64,000 bases of DNA from Plazaster borealis. Its lineage: Eukaryota; Echinodermata; Asteroidea; Forcipulatida; Labidiasteridae. The translations under genes were made by a program, and so were the position numbers. This document shows, piece by piece, positions 1 through 12,290 of this stretch. Under the pieces are notes generated by a model. That model saw only the letters and a program-made list of their open reading frames with translations. It did not search any database and was not told where the DNA came from. Position 1 is the first letter of the stretch. Every line of letters begins with the position of its first letter. The stretch covers positions 6,541,127-6,605,126 of the forward strand of contig CM037464.1 of the NCBI GenBank assembly GCA_021014325.1. The letters are read 5' to 3'.

Positions 1-1478
1 TATTTACCACTTTGCACAAGAATTGGATACCATTGTTGTCTCTGCACAACTTTCGGAAATGAAGTACCCAGTTACAACACTTAAGCAATGTAAAAACCGT
101 GACGTCATCAGTAAAGGGGTCTATTGATGACGATGACCTGTATCCTTGTGCGGTCATTGTTTCCCGACCACCATTCATTCAATTCAGTGACGAAACTGAG
201 GCTGTGACGAAACTGAGGCTGGAAAGAAATATAGCCTGTTGCCTTTTTCTGTTATGCTGAAGTCAATATTCACGACTGCTGTTGAGTTGGGGAATTAACC
301 AAGAAGGTGTCTTTCAGGGAGTCAATAAACGGAATGAGATTCAAAGATTAACTTGTGAGTGTAAAATTGTTCCAAATTGTTAAAACGAAATAAACAAGAC
401 GCTGACATCTTTCAAGAGACCAGAGCAATTAAGCACAGGCGGCTTGTACCAAAATGCTCAAAGCGGCTGCAAATAAACGACCTCAAGATTTGGGCCCAAT
501 TTTCATGGCTCTGCTTTCTGCATAATGTTGCCCTTACGTCCCATAGAATGATGTGCTTTACAGAGCTCCGTAAGCGTAGAATTCTTTTGAGCCATGAAAT
601 TGGACTCTGATCTACTTCCATTCACAGAAAGAGGTCATAGTGAGAGTCATGTCCAGAATTGACGTTTTCCAATGTATCCCATGTTTACATACTATTTACA
701 TTTTTGGGGAAAAAATATGTTTCATATTGTTGTATTCAGGTATTTTACTGAAGAAATATAGCACACAAATCAGCAACAGAAGTCATGAGTGTTTGGGCGT
801 ATTGTTATACAGTAATTATGTGGAAATGTTTACGCTCATGTTCTTAACTCTCCAGATATGTAGATTAACACCTGATTTCCAGGTATCTTCGTGTGATAAA
901 GACTTTAACCATAAAATCAGAGCTATTTTTAGTATTTCGTGTGAGGCTTTTAGATGTGGTTTTTGTTTGTGTTTCATTTCGATATGGAGTGTCACAATGA
1001 CATATCGGCCACAGTTGGTCGGTACAGACAATTCGTCAGTCGCCATTAGACATAGCCCGCCTTCAAGACGTTTAGTTGTGTTTTTTTTGTCACCATTGGC
1101 GAATCGCAGCTCAAGGGTTGGTAAAACAAACCAAGTAGCGTCTTGAATCAAGACTACTGTGTCCTGATCAGTATGTACAATAGTAAACACGCCCGTCGTG
1201 GTTTGCCTGTTTTTTTAGAGGCTGGCACACACGGACAGGCGAGACGAAGCCACTTCCTCACTGTCAAATCAGTCAACAACCCGATTGCTTCATTTATTAT
1301 GCGCGCAAACCTAAAAGTATTTGTTACTCATTCATTTTCATCTGTGTAAAGATACTTGTTTTTAGAGAAGGCGCCGGGCGTGTCGTTTGTATCAATGAGT
1401 CGATGTCCCACATTCTGTCAATGTTGGGTAAAGGAAGTCTTATCATACACGGTATATAATATGCTGAAATATAATTTG
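1..1478. other. No recognisable gene
   Basis: AT-rich DNA with a 168-codon frame (640-1146) that has no recognisable domain and starts at a non-ATG codon. Apart from the small duplication at 187-220, nothing was identified. Confidence 0.5.
187..220. repeat. 17-bp direct duplication
   Basis: GTGACGAAACTGAGGCT occurs twice in a row at 187-203 and 204-220. Confidence 0.8.
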
Positions 1479-1690
1479 CTGAAATGTTACCACAAACAGT
1501 GCTACATTATGCAACATTGCTTAATGTTACCGAACAAACGATGCTGCATAATTATAACATGCAACATTGCTGGAATGTTACCACAAACGGTGCTGCACTA
1601 TGCAACATTGCTGAAATGTTACCGTACAAGCGGTGCTGCATTAATATGCAAAATTGCTGAAACGTTACCACAAACGGTGCTGCACCAAAC
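1479..1690. repeat. 40-50-bp tandem repeat, five units
   Basis: Units begin near 1479, 1519, 1569, 1610 and 1656, each built on GCTGAAATGTTACCACAAAC then GGTGCTGCA. Spacing varies from 40 to 50 bases. Confidence 0.75.
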
Positions 1691-1904
1691 ACCTCGTCTG
1701 TTTTAACTGTCAATTGAGAACGCTGTTTATAGTTTATGATAATTTTGATCTTAAAGATACCTTTTTGATAAGTCAAACTGGAAATTTTAATCTGCACCAA
1801 ACACCTCGTCTGTTTTAACTGTCAATTGAGAACGCTGTTTATAGTTTATGATAATTTTGATCTTAAAGATACCTTTTTGATAAGTCAAACTGGAAATTTT
1901 AATC
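1681..1904. repeat. Perfect 112-bp tandem duplication
   Basis: TGCACCAAACACCTCGTCTG starts at 1681 and again at 1793, and the two 112-base copies look identical by eye. It is either very recent or an assembly duplication. Confidence 0.8.
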
Positions 1905-2536
1905 AATTTCAACAAAAGAGAAAACTTACAGGCAGACTTATATCGTACTCGGGTATGATTGACAGAGATTGACTATGAAAATGTGCTGATGTTTTTGCTG
2001 TGCAACGCGCCGGCGCTGCCGCTGTCCCATAATGAGTTATTTTGTCGTCAAACACAGCGTATAGCTGTCGCCATATTGTTGATACTGACGTGCAGGCCAT
2101 TCTCGGTTGACATTATCTTGCAGATCTTTGGGTGATTGTGAAGGACTCTTGAGACATTTTATCATTCTGAGGAGGATGGTTTGATATCCCCTGCGGTGGC
2201 GGGAATTTTTTTGTTTTATGTAAATGACCCCTGGGAAGAACTCTGTTTGCTGAGATCGACGTTGAATCCTCCGTCCCTTTGCTGGGTTTTATGAGGCTTA
2301 GGCCTCAGTGGGTGTGGGGTATATTTTTGGTACGTAGTAGAACGGTAGATAATATCTTCACCTGTGTCCAATGTAAGCAGCGCTTCTACCGTTGTAAATA
2401 GATTGTTAAAAAGTCAAATTGTTCCACTCCCCTTTCGATTCACCACTAATAAACTGAATGAGTTCAGAATGTAAGTTAAATAAAACACAAAGTACTAATT
2501 TGCATCAAATTATGCAATTAGGATTAAAGTTTAATA
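1905..2536. other. No recognisable gene
   Basis: Ordinary AT-rich sequence with one short perfect inverted pair, TGAGGCTTAGGCCTCA (about 2291-2306). Nothing else was identified. Confidence 0.5.
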
Positions 2537-2989
2537 GACTGTGCAAGTTACGCGCATATCGAAAACGAGTAAAAAAAACTCGAACGAAGACTATATTTTT
2601 CTATGAAATCAAATCTTCTTTTTGTGTAATACAAATAAATTGTTCAAATTAACATTGAAAAAAAAATTAAAACTTGGGACGAGGGTGCTTATTGTTAGAG
2701 AACCTATTTGCCAATCACGCCCGAATGTGTGCGTCTACATAGATTTATTGACAACATGACCGTCAGTTGGGCAAAATTCTTAATTGTTTACAAGTAACCG
2801 GAAACGGAGGTCAAATCTTATTCTCAGGTTTTCGTCGTTCTTTTGTTGAAAATGGTTTTACTTTCATATTGTTAATCACTTCGTATTGCATTCCCAACAT
2901 CATATGTAATTTTCATGCCCACAAAATCCCGCCCTGGTTGGGACCACAATGGTACCGGAAGTTCAAATATGCGTGAGACTTGCACAGTC
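2537..2989 (-). mobile_element. TA-flanked terminal-inverted-repeat element (GACTGTGCAAG family)
   Basis: The ends GACTGTGCAAGTTACGCGC and GCGTGAGACTTGCACAGTC are inverted, with TA on both outer sides. The interior has GGGACGAGGGTGCTT and TTGGGACCACAATGGTACCG, which recur inverted in the copies at 19.46 and 40.29 kb. TA flanks suggest a Tc1/mariner-type non-autonomous element. Confidence 0.65.
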
Positions 2990-3119
2990 TATTGTAGTTG
3001 AGACTGTTTTGTACATCGTAAATTACTTTTTCTTTCCTTTCAAGATGCATTTTGTCAGTCCCTTTTTCGGTTCTAAGCCTCCCACCCTTTTTGTAGTCTG
3101 AAATATTTATAACACTGCA

Positions 3120-3985
3120 ATTTTTCTTCCCTGGATTTTGTTCTACCTTTGAGTGTCGATATTTGATACTCTTTTCGATGCCCTGGATTTTCGATACCAA
3201 TTGGAATTTTTAACTTTTGATATTTGACACCCTGGATATTTAATATCCTCTTAAAGAAACCCCTGGATTTGTAAATCCCTAGATCTTCTAGACCCTTAAG
3301 TGTCGATACCTTGGATTTTTGATACCCTGGATTTTAAACAGTTGATATTCGATAACCTTGATATTTTATAGCCTTTGTAGATACCCCTCAATTTTTAAAA
3401 CCCTGGATTTTCTATACTATTGAGTGTCGATATCCTGGATTTTCGATACCCTGGTTTTTTGATACACTAGATTTTCGAAACCTTGGATTTTCGTTACCTT
3501 GAATTTTCGATACCTTGGATTTTTGATAACCTGCATTTTCGATAACCTAGATTTTCGATACCTTGGATTTTCGATATCTTGGATTTTCGATACCCTGGAG
3601 TTTTGATGCCAAGCATTTTCGATACCCCGGATTTTCGATACCTTTGATATTGAGCCTTTTATATTTTTGATACCCTGTTTATGTAAATACTTTTTTAGAT
3701 GCCCTGAATTTATAAAACCCTAGATTTTCGTTACCATGGTTTGTTAAACCTTTAATTTGATTCCCTGGATGTTTTACAATTGTATATCCTTTTTTGATAC
3801 CCTAAATTTTGAAATCCTTGATTTGTTTTAATACCTTTGAAACCCTGGATGTTTGATACCCTGGAAAGTGGAATATAGAAAAACACGGATTTTCTATACC
3901 CTCGATTTTGATGCTCTTGAATTTGTGTAACCTGGATTTGTTTGAAAATCCTTTGTTTTCATACTCTAGATTGTGTGATACCAAT
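3120..3985. repeat. 16-bp minisatellite (GATACCCTGGATTTTC)
   Basis: Dozens of units with consensus GATACCCTGGATTTTC are clearest at 3420-3660 and degenerate at both ends. No insertions of other sequence are obvious. Confidence 0.85.
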
Positions 3986-6570
3986 ATTTACTCTACCATC
4001 ATTACCCATGATAAAACGTGAAGTCAATGCTCAGAGGAAAGCATACCGTCAATTGTTTATAGTTGCAACCTTCCGCGTGCGAGTGTGACCACGTCAGCGG
4101 TCAAAATGTTCGTCGATGTTTAAGGGGGCCACTTGGAGCGGAATTAATGCAATTATTTCATCCCTTGAGAATACCATCCTGTCAGGAAAGCTTAGCGGTC
4201 TTCGCCTCACCCCCAGCGATTCCAGCGATGATTCAGTGAAGTGTCGCCGATCGCCCGTCGTGTTTATTCTTTATTGTGTGTACAGACTAATATATTGGGA
4301 TGGATCCTCATTTAATTAATGTCTTTGTTTTGTGTATTCGTGTGTGTGTTTAGCCGTTGTGTTGATTTAATATCACACCCAACGACAGACACCTGTGTGA
4401 ATACAACCTTTGTCTTTGTATGAAATACGTCACGGCATTCGATTTGAGCGCTTATAAATTCATATTAGATATTAAAGATGCTATAAGTCTGTTTCTTAGC
4501 AGATTTGACCCGGCAGTGTAGATTCAAATTTTAAAATAGCTATTTTTGTAGATTCGAGGAAGTTATAAGCTTTCATTTAAAGATTCTTTCCATATTTGTC
4601 CCGACAATAAACATTATAACTTAAACAACAGATATTTTTAAAGATGTGTTTCTCTATAAGTTGAAAAATTTGTAATAATAATAACAATAACAATAATAAA
4701 GCAATGACATTTATTCTTAAAATCAGTTGTCAAATATGGTAGATTTATGTAAATAGTGCTAACCATTTATCTAAATAATGCCAGTGCATCGGCTCAGTGC
4801 TATGAGGTCATTAATTGCAATTTCATAGAAATCGACAAAGAAATGTGCTACTTTAATACATGACCACTCTTGATCAATACACCCCATTTACCAGGAGCTC
4901 CAAAATATGCAAAAAGCATTTTTATGAAATCATGCAAATTACACTAATGACCTTTTAGTCCTGCGGAGACGAATTGATACAAATAGACCGCCCCATCCGG
5001 TTTGCTCTAACCGGAGATGAAACGAGATATACACATCTCGGATGAATTTAATTGAGCCATTCACGTAGCAATATGACAACTGTACCTTTACGTTATCATT
5101 GATTGCATCTCGCTGTGCCGTGGCGGGGAAGCCAAGAATTAGTTAACCTACAAAACGGCTGCCACTCTTAAAGTTGTTCTCCAATTTGCGACTCCGTACC
5201 CTCTGAGAACTGAAAGTTAAGTTCAGTGTCTTTCTGCCCGAGTTTTGGCGGTGCATAAATTGGACCGGCGATCAATTAAGATACGACTCTAATTTCTAGC
5301 CTGGTGACATATGGGTTGCGGGAGGGGGGAGGTTGGAGAAGTGGAAGTGCACTGGTCGTTGTGTGGAAGGGACTTCATTCGCGGCTGTGACGTCGCAAAA
5401 ACTATAATTAGCCATGTTTTGTCTTGTTCCCTGAATGCAGAGGTATTGTTGGCGTATGCTCATCGTGGCAACCAGACTACCCTTGCCTAAATTAAAGGGG
5501 CATTCTCACCGTCAAAATGTTAATGCTACTCATGCTGAAGTCGCTTCTTTAGTGGGCATGCCAGGAATGAGAAAGTGCTGTTTGAGTCTGTTTGTATATT
5601 ATAGCATGTACTTGGCTTGTCCCCTTCATTGCTTCTGATGAAGTAGTTGTTGCTACGAAAGCTCATGCAGTTTTTTAATCTAATTATTTGGTCTTTAAGT
5701 GCTACCACTATCTTCCTTGTTTTATCTATCAGACAAACACGGCTATCTCTATCATTATTTGAGTCTTGTCAGTTTCACTTTAGAACCCCCCCCCCCGCAC
5801 ATGACGTCATAAAATCCAACAGCTTACTGAGGTCAAAGGACGAGTAGACAGCTATCATTGGCTGAGGGTTGTCCAAGTGGCGCGTACGCGGGTCGTTAAG
5901 TTTCCATTGTTTAACCTCAGTGATGGCGGCCATTCAAAGCATTATAGACCCTTCTCACTGACGTCACATTTCTTTAGGTAGGCCATTTTGGATAGTTACC
6001 TACGATACATTGGCGTGTAAGTACTCCAGCATGTGAAGTGAAGAAATAGTGACGTCATCTGAGAAGAGATGAGGCTTCGGCACCCTGACCTATTTCTTTC
6101 ATAATATCCATTGACTGTTTTGTTTTACACTCACTTCTCCACGATATTTGTATGCACCTGATTATTGTATGGGGTAGAAATACTTTCATGGTCATTATGT
6201 TATATCTATGATTATCCCAGTATAAAATGTACGTGCGCCGTAGACTCTTGCAGCGTGTAGGGGTTGTTGTGAAAAGTACATTCTCTCCTTGAATCCAACC
6301 TTGCATAATAGACACCAGAGACGCTCAGAAAACAAGATATTCAGTTGGACCGAAAGGTTATCTTTTGTTTGAGTATAGGCCTACTATGTGTCTTTCTTGT
6401 TTGGATGTATTTACAGAAGCTACCAGGCATATCAGCTTAACCCAGTTCAGCGAGAAATAGTTCAAATCAATTTCAGTCCATATGCAGAAACTTGAAACCC
6501 TGTAGGACTAAAGTGGGTTGTGTGGTCAACTTGGACTCGAGTCACGGTATAGTTATAGTATACTTCATGT
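3986..6570. other. No recognisable gene
   Basis: Low-complexity bits only: TAATAATAATAACAATAACA near 4672 and a C-run near 5787. No domain, exon or element was identified. Confidence 0.5.
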
Positions 6571-6845
6571 AGTGATAATTAATGTATCTTGCCAGGTCGG
6601 CCCATTTGATGAAATAAGCCGACATATTGCCAGGTCGACCCATTTAATGGAATAAGTCGACATGTACCCCCCTCCCCCAACTGATAATTAATTTATCTTG
6701 CCAGGTCGACCAGTTTAATGGAATCAGTAGACATGTAGCATTAAATAATAGTCAAGTCGACTCATTTAATGGAACAAGTCGACATGTAGTGATCATTAAT
6801 TATCGTACCAAATCGACCAATCTAATAGATTAAGTCGATAATTGA
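6571..6845. repeat. Five-unit repeat with paired GTCGAC sites
   Basis: Each unit of about 40 bases reads CAGGTCGACCCATTTAATGG then AATAAGTCGACATGTA. Two GTCGAC palindromes flank an AT-rich centre. Starts are near 6591, 6630, 6702, 6754 and 6810, with degenerate first and last units and AT-rich spacers. Confidence 0.7.
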
Positions 6846-7339
6846 CTTAAAAATCAAACTAAGAAGTTGGCTTCGGTCTTAAATTGATGAGATAAAATAC
6901 CACGGTAAGGTGACTTTCTATATAGGTCCGTTATCTTGTCTCAAGAAATTGTCAGAGTAAGTCGACAAATCTTAGTTTCAGTAAGGTCGTCGTTGCAAGA
7001 TTGATAATCTCGTTATCTGGTTAAATGGTATGGCACTTCCGGAACTCCGTACATATTTTATGCCACTGTAAAGTGGCAATGCCATATATTGCGTGGATTA
7101 TGACTGTTTGCGATATCATGGTTTTATTGTTAATAAAGTCCAAAGACCGTAACCAATTAGGTGCGCATGGATGAAGAAGGCTGACCATTTACAGGACGAT
7201 AATGGTGTAGTGAGCTCTTCTTGACAAGACGACGGCCTAGTTAGCATGTGAGTTAAAATGCCAAACGGTCTACTAGGTTATATTCCTTAAGAGTAGGTTC
7301 AGCGGGTGGCCAGTTTAGACCCCCAGAAAGGGGGTTAGG
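6846..7339. other. Intergenic-like, with a short C5/G5 hairpin
   Basis: ACCCCCAGAAAGGGGGT (7319-7335) is a perfect short hairpin just before a TTAA element. Otherwise nothing was identified. Confidence 0.5.
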
Positions 7340-7714
7340 TTAAAGGTATCGTACACGTTTGGTAATGACTCAAAAACAAATATTAACATAAAAACTTACT
7401 TGGTAACAAGCAACGGAGAGCTGTTGATAGTATAAAACATTGTAGGAAACGACTCCCTCTGAAGTAACGTAGTTTTTGAGAAAGAGGTAATTTCTCACTA
7501 AAATAATAACAACTTCTTGCAAGAAGTTTTTATTCCTATCTGAAAGCACACAAATTTGTACAACAAGGGTGTTTTTTCTTTCATCATTTTCTTGCAACTT
7601 CGATGACCAATTGAGCCCAAATTTTCACAGGCTTGTTATTTTATGCATGTGTTGGGATACACCAAGTGAGAACACTGGTCTTTGACAATTTACAAACGTG
7701 TTCTCTGCTTTTAA
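7340..7714. mobile_element. TTAA-bounded MITE-like element, family 1
   Basis: Ends are TTAAAGGTATCGTACACGTT and ACAAACGTGTTCTCTGCTTTTAA, inverted to each other and each finishing in TTAA. The centre holds a perfect palindrome, AACTTCTTGCAAGAAGTT (7511-7528). Near-identical copies lie at 14.08, 25.12 and 46.48 kb. TTAA at both ends recalls piggyBac-type target duplication; this is inference. Confidence 0.7.
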
Positions 7715-8274
7715 ACCCATCTTACGTCTCATCGTGTTTTAATCTAGTTAGACGGTAGGGCCAATCTCGGGGTTTTAATTCGTCTCGTATTCATGACAAC
7801 CGTGGAATTTTCAACCAGACACGAACTCACTCCTTGGCCGACTTACTGCAATTGATCTGACGTCTCCGTTCTAATGCAACGACGTATGGACAGCGGCTCT
7901 TTCTGCAATTTTAACACCAAGGCTTTATATAATGGAACATCCAGACGAAATAAGCCTTCAGCATGGTTCCGCCAGCTTGCCCCCCCCCCTCCAAGTCAAC
8001 CCAACCAAACTGAGGCTGGATGGAAACACTTACTCTGGTCCCTGTATGTGAAACGAGAATGAGAATAAGCCTGTCCACTGTGTACACAGGGAACCCAACA
8101 ATCATGGTCACACCTTGTTCGTTTGTTATCCCGTGTAATTATGCATCGTGTCTGGTTTTTTCATCATTGTATAATCAATCATGGGGGATATATATATCTT
8201 TAACCATGAACCATCCGTTAGCGTATATCATTTTGATATAATTTTAATTTAGTGATAAATTTAGCGTAACATTT
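7715..8274. other. No recognisable gene; partial dispersed repeat
   Basis: A C-run (7980-7989) is followed by CAACCAAACTGAGGCTGGAT, similar to ACCAAACCGAGGCTGGAAGG near 41768 and CGAAACTGAGGCTGGAAAG near 205. That suggests a low-copy dispersed repeat of unknown type. Confidence 0.35.
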
Positions 8275-9065
8275 TTTATGCTTGCAGGCTCGCACGTGGC
8301 CGAAAGCAGCTGCTGTGCCTATGTAAACAAGGGGGGCACGACGAGCACGCGAACAAGGTGTAATTACAGCGCGCCAAAACAATCTCAGCGGGAATTCCCA
8401 GCGGGCAAATTACTGTTGAATTCTGCTCGTCGTCTGCAAGCTAGCTGGTCAAAACCACGCGTCGGTGGGGAAAACGATCGCCCGTGGCAACAAACCAAAC
8501 CGCGCGTTCATTCGTCCGGATGAAATTGGATTTATGTTGTAAATATCAAAACCATTTTCTCGGTAGCTCACAAACAAATATAATTCGATTGTTCAAACTC
8601 GAATTCGCTTGACCTGAAAAGGAGCCGTGGGGTGAGACCTAGTTCCGAGATATTGACGTCATCTTGTCGGGGACGAGGAGAGGGACACTGTGTTCGAAGA
8701 CGGGTCTCTACACTAGAGGTTTCTTGTCTCGCATTTCGGAAATGTTTGTTGTTGTTGAAGCTGTATAGTCATTGGTATTCAATGCTGCGGGATGGATCAT
8801 GGGTTCGCTGAATCTGGTAATGCGTCGTGGGCCACTGCGACGACGACGAGCATCTGGGGTTATTCTTGCGCCTGCTGGGGCTTGCGTTCATTTAATAATG
8901 GCGGGCGATCCACCGTGGGGAATACATCTAAGGTTACTGTGTCCCGTGGCTGTGCGATGTAGGGGGTTGTACATTATTGAATCAATATGTAGTATGGTTG
9001 AACAACTAAGGGGTGACCAGCGCCGAAATGTGCGCACTTTCAAGAAGTGGTCCATTATAATTTAG
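8275..9065. other. CpG-rich islet, possible exon or regulatory DNA
   Basis: The stretch is clearly richer in G, C and CpG than its neighbours, with GCACGACGAGCACGCGAACA and AACCACGCGTCGGTGGGGAA. It begins just after TTTTTTATGCTTGCAG (8287), which resembles a splice acceptor. It contains an 81-codon frame (8278-8523) and a 97-codon frame (8772-9065), neither recognisable. It could be an untranslated exon, a promoter or a conserved element; none can be shown here. Confidence 0.3.
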
Positions 9066-9224
9066 CGTATTGTACAACATGGCCGTATCCCTACATCGAT
9101 GTCGTTGTCTTTGCAGCCAATTGCCAAAGTCGTAGCTGAAGGTGCTCGATCCGGACACGGCCTATGACAAGTAGATTAGTCATAATAAGGCGAGGTTCAT
9201 AATGATGGTATAATGGAAGTCACC

Positions 9225-10580
9225 ACTTTAGTTGAGGCTATGTGGAGGTCAAAGTGGAGATCATAGTGGAGGTCAAAGTGGAGAGTAAAGTGGAGGGTAT
9301 GTAAGTGCAGGGGAGTGTGGAGGATGTAGTTTGTTTGTCTGTTTGTTTGTTTTTATTAATTTCCACTCAAGTAAACAACAAGTCATAAATCAACGGCTTT
9401 GAAGAAAATAATACATATTGAGCAGAGGGCCATCTAGAAACCCATAGGGCTTGTATCGATGACCCTATGTAGGTGCCAATGGGAAAGTGGGTGTATTCAT
9501 GCAAGACTAGAAATGAATGGAATTTTTAATAATGTATTTATTTTGTTGAATGCTCTTCGAAGAAAGCGAAAAGAAAAACAATGAAAAAGGTACATTGGAT
9601 GAACATGAAGAACACTGGGCCGACGACCCCCACTCAACCATTGGCATATACAGGGTAATGTTAGAAACAAAATAATTACATAAACACAAACCACAGTTGA
9701 GGGTTTAGTGGCGGTCAAAGTGGGAGGTAAATATAGAGATTAAAGTGGATGGTGAAGTTGAGGTCAGTGCATGAGGAGGGTTAGTAGAGGCTATAAGGGA
9801 GTGTATAGTGGAGGGTGAAGTTGAGGTCACTGAGGAGCTCGGGTTAATGCAGGCTATGGTTGGGGTCAAATTGGAGATCATTGTGGAGGTTATTGTGGAA
9901 GTCAAAGTGGAGGGTATGTACTCGACCCAAGTGACTTGAGACTAGGACTCGGACTCGACACAGGTGACTCGACTGTAAGTCTGGTATGTAGTGAAGGTCA
10001 GAGTGGAAAAAGATTAGAGTGGAGGGTGAAGTTGAGGTCACTGTGGAGGGTTAGTGTAGGCTGTAGTGGAGTGTGTGTATAGCTTAGTGGAGGGTTTAGC
10101 CGATGTCAAAGTGAAGGATCTAGTTTAGGTCATTTTGGATGGTTTAGTGGACGGGGGGGGGTATATTGGAGGTCATTGTGGAGGGTATGTAGTAAGGGCA
10201 ATGTGAAGGACAGTTGAGGTTTTAATGGAGGTCGAAATGGGAGGTAGTTATTGCGAGGATGAAGTTAAGGTTACTGAGGAGGTGGTAGTGGAGTCTATTG
10301 TAGAGTGTGTAGTGGAGGGTTTATTGGATGTCAAAGTGAAGGATCTATAAGTGGAGGTGATCATGGATTAGTGAATCAGTGGACGGGAGGTTATAGTGGA
10401 GGGTTTAGCAAATACCAAAGTGGAAGGGAGCTAATTGTGGTTGGTTTAGTAGAGGATATAGTGAATGTTGTATTAGAGGCTAAAGTGGGTATATTTTTTA
10501 AAGGGTATATAGTGAAGATCAAAGCGAAGGATGAAGTGCAGGGTATAGTAGAGGATGTAGTGGAGTCATGTGGCGTACAA
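9225..10580. repeat. Degenerate GTGGAGG-type tandem array
   Basis: From 9225 to 9335 and 9700 to 10580 the sequence is built of 12-15-base words such as AGTGGAGGTCAA, AGTGGAGGGTTT and AGTTGAGGTCAC. It is strongly purine-biased on this strand. The long open frame at 10305-10787 is an effect of this composition. Confidence 0.75.
9335..9690. mobile_element. Insertion-like block inside the GTGGAGG array
   Basis: The tandem GTGGAGG sequence stops near 9335 and resumes near 9700. Between them is ordinary AT-rich DNA starting with a TTTG/TCTG microsatellite (GTTTGTTTGTCTGTTTGTTT). A low-copy insertion, possibly retrotransposon-derived in reverse orientation, is the simplest reading; no domain is recognisable. 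Confidence 0.3.
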
Positions 10581-11282
10581 CGTTTGCAAAAGAACCGTGG
10601 AGCATTGACTACCTATAAAGGCACAAAGTGTACACAGAAATTAAATGTTAAATTTAATGAAGGTATGGAAGGAAGCACTTCTAGTTTAACTCAGATGTAT
10701 TTTTCTTCTTGTTCTTCTTATTATTTTACTATTAAAAAACAAAAATACCATTCTTTATTGAAGGTTGAAATTAATGTTTCAAAATAATGTTAACGTAAGA
10801 AGAAAAAAGTATCTTGGTTGCAAGGACTAATACCACGTAAGGCTCCAGTTCACTATTTTGACAAAATGGTGACAAGGTCTATTATAGTTGCAGAAGTGGG
10901 ATTCGTAAATTAAATTCACAAATTAAACTACAGATTAAATTTGCTTCTGTCGCCAGGTGGTCTTGTATTGAAAAATGTTTCCTCTGTTTGTGTAAAATGA
11001 ATCTGCAGCGGTTTAACCAAAGCAGTCTCAGACGTCAAGTTCGCGTAGGCCATCGTCGGAATATTTTGATCTTTCCGTTTGGTTTGTTTTTCTTCACACT
11101 GATCTTTTTGTGTTACACGCTTCATCAGTCACCGACATAAATGTCACACCAAACGCAGTTTTTAATAACGTCCACTCAACACGCAGACGGTTGTTTGCAA
11201 TGATAAAAAAGCAATCTATTTCAATTGCTGCTACAAAGTAATTATAATGAAAGAAGCGTTTGAGAGAGATCGATAACGTGGC
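10581..11282. other. No recognisable gene
   Basis: AT-rich sequence after the GTGGAGG array. A short triple of AAATTAAA-type words occurs near 10908-10940. Nothing else was identified. Confidence 0.5.
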
Positions 11283-11630
11283 TTAAAGGTATTGTACACT
11301 TTTGGTAACAGCTCAAAATCAGTGTCCACATTTTGTGTGATTCAACATATGCATGAACAAACAAACCTGTGAAAGTTTGAGCTCAATTGGTCATCGACAT
11401 CACGAGAAAATAGTTAAAAGAGACCTTATGTGTTTTCTGGGGTGTTTTTTTTTTCAAAATATCGCGCGTGATAAAAACTATTGTTTTACTCATTTCTCAG
11501 AAACGAAAGCATTTTAGGCAGAAATATTTTAAGGAACCCTTTCAACCATTACTTACTTTAAATCATGTTGTGTGTGAATCTGTGAACATTTGTGTTTTTC
11601 GATCTTACCAATAGTGTATAGGGCCTTTAA
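11283..11630. mobile_element. TTAA-bounded MITE-like element, diverged
   Basis: Begins TTAAAGGTATTGTACACTTT and ends ACCAATAGTGTATAGGGCCTTTAA. It shares TTTGAGCTCAATTGGTCATC with family 1 but has a different centre. Confidence 0.6.
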
Positions 11631-11789
11631 CGGAATTCAAGAGATTAGGGAAATCTGACGTAAATTTTGTTTACGGGGTTTATTTGGTAAGCCACTCTGT
11701 TACCGACAAAGGGTTGAAAAGATGATTGCAGGTAGACATTTTGTTGAACAATGTCACTTAATAATGCAAAACAAAGCACAGAAGAATTT

Positions 11790-12290
11790 TTTTTAATCCA
11801 GTTGAAATAATTGTATATTTTTTTGATCCACTGGTGAGAAATACGCACACAAATTAGATTCTTGAAAATGATCAACATCTGAAACTTCCAATTGTTGGTT
11901 TCTGTTTATAAAGCACAAATCCAGTTTGAGCTTGTATATCTCCCGATCCACTGGTGAGAAATACGAAAACAATTTAAATTCTTGAAAATAATCAAAATCT
12001 AAAACTTGTATTTGTTGGTTTCTGTGTGTAAAGTACAAAAATCCAGTTGAAATTTTATATTTTCGGATCCACTGGTGAAACAAAAAATTTAAAAATTTAA
12101 TTCTTGAAAATTATCAAAATCTAAAACTTCAAATTGTTGGTTTCTGTGTGTAAAGTACAAAAATCAAGTTGAAATGTCATATTTTAGGATCCACTTGTCA
12201 CAAACACGCTAACAATTTAAATCATTGAAAATCAGAAGAAGAAAAAATGAAACTTCATGTTTCTGTGTATAAAAGTACAGTCTTGTGGCG
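11790..12290. repeat. 121-bp tandem repeat, four copies
   Basis: GATCCACTGGTG occurs at 11825, 11945 and 12066, and GATCCACTTGTC at 12189, steps of 120-122 bp. Units share TTGTTGGTTTCTGTGTGTAA and TTCTTGAAAATAATCAAAAT. The last unit is degenerate. Confidence 0.85.

Noticed and set aside
10305..10787. 160-codon frame
   Set aside because: It overlaps the GTGGAGG array, whose composition lacks stop codons in that frame, and begins at a non-ATG codon.
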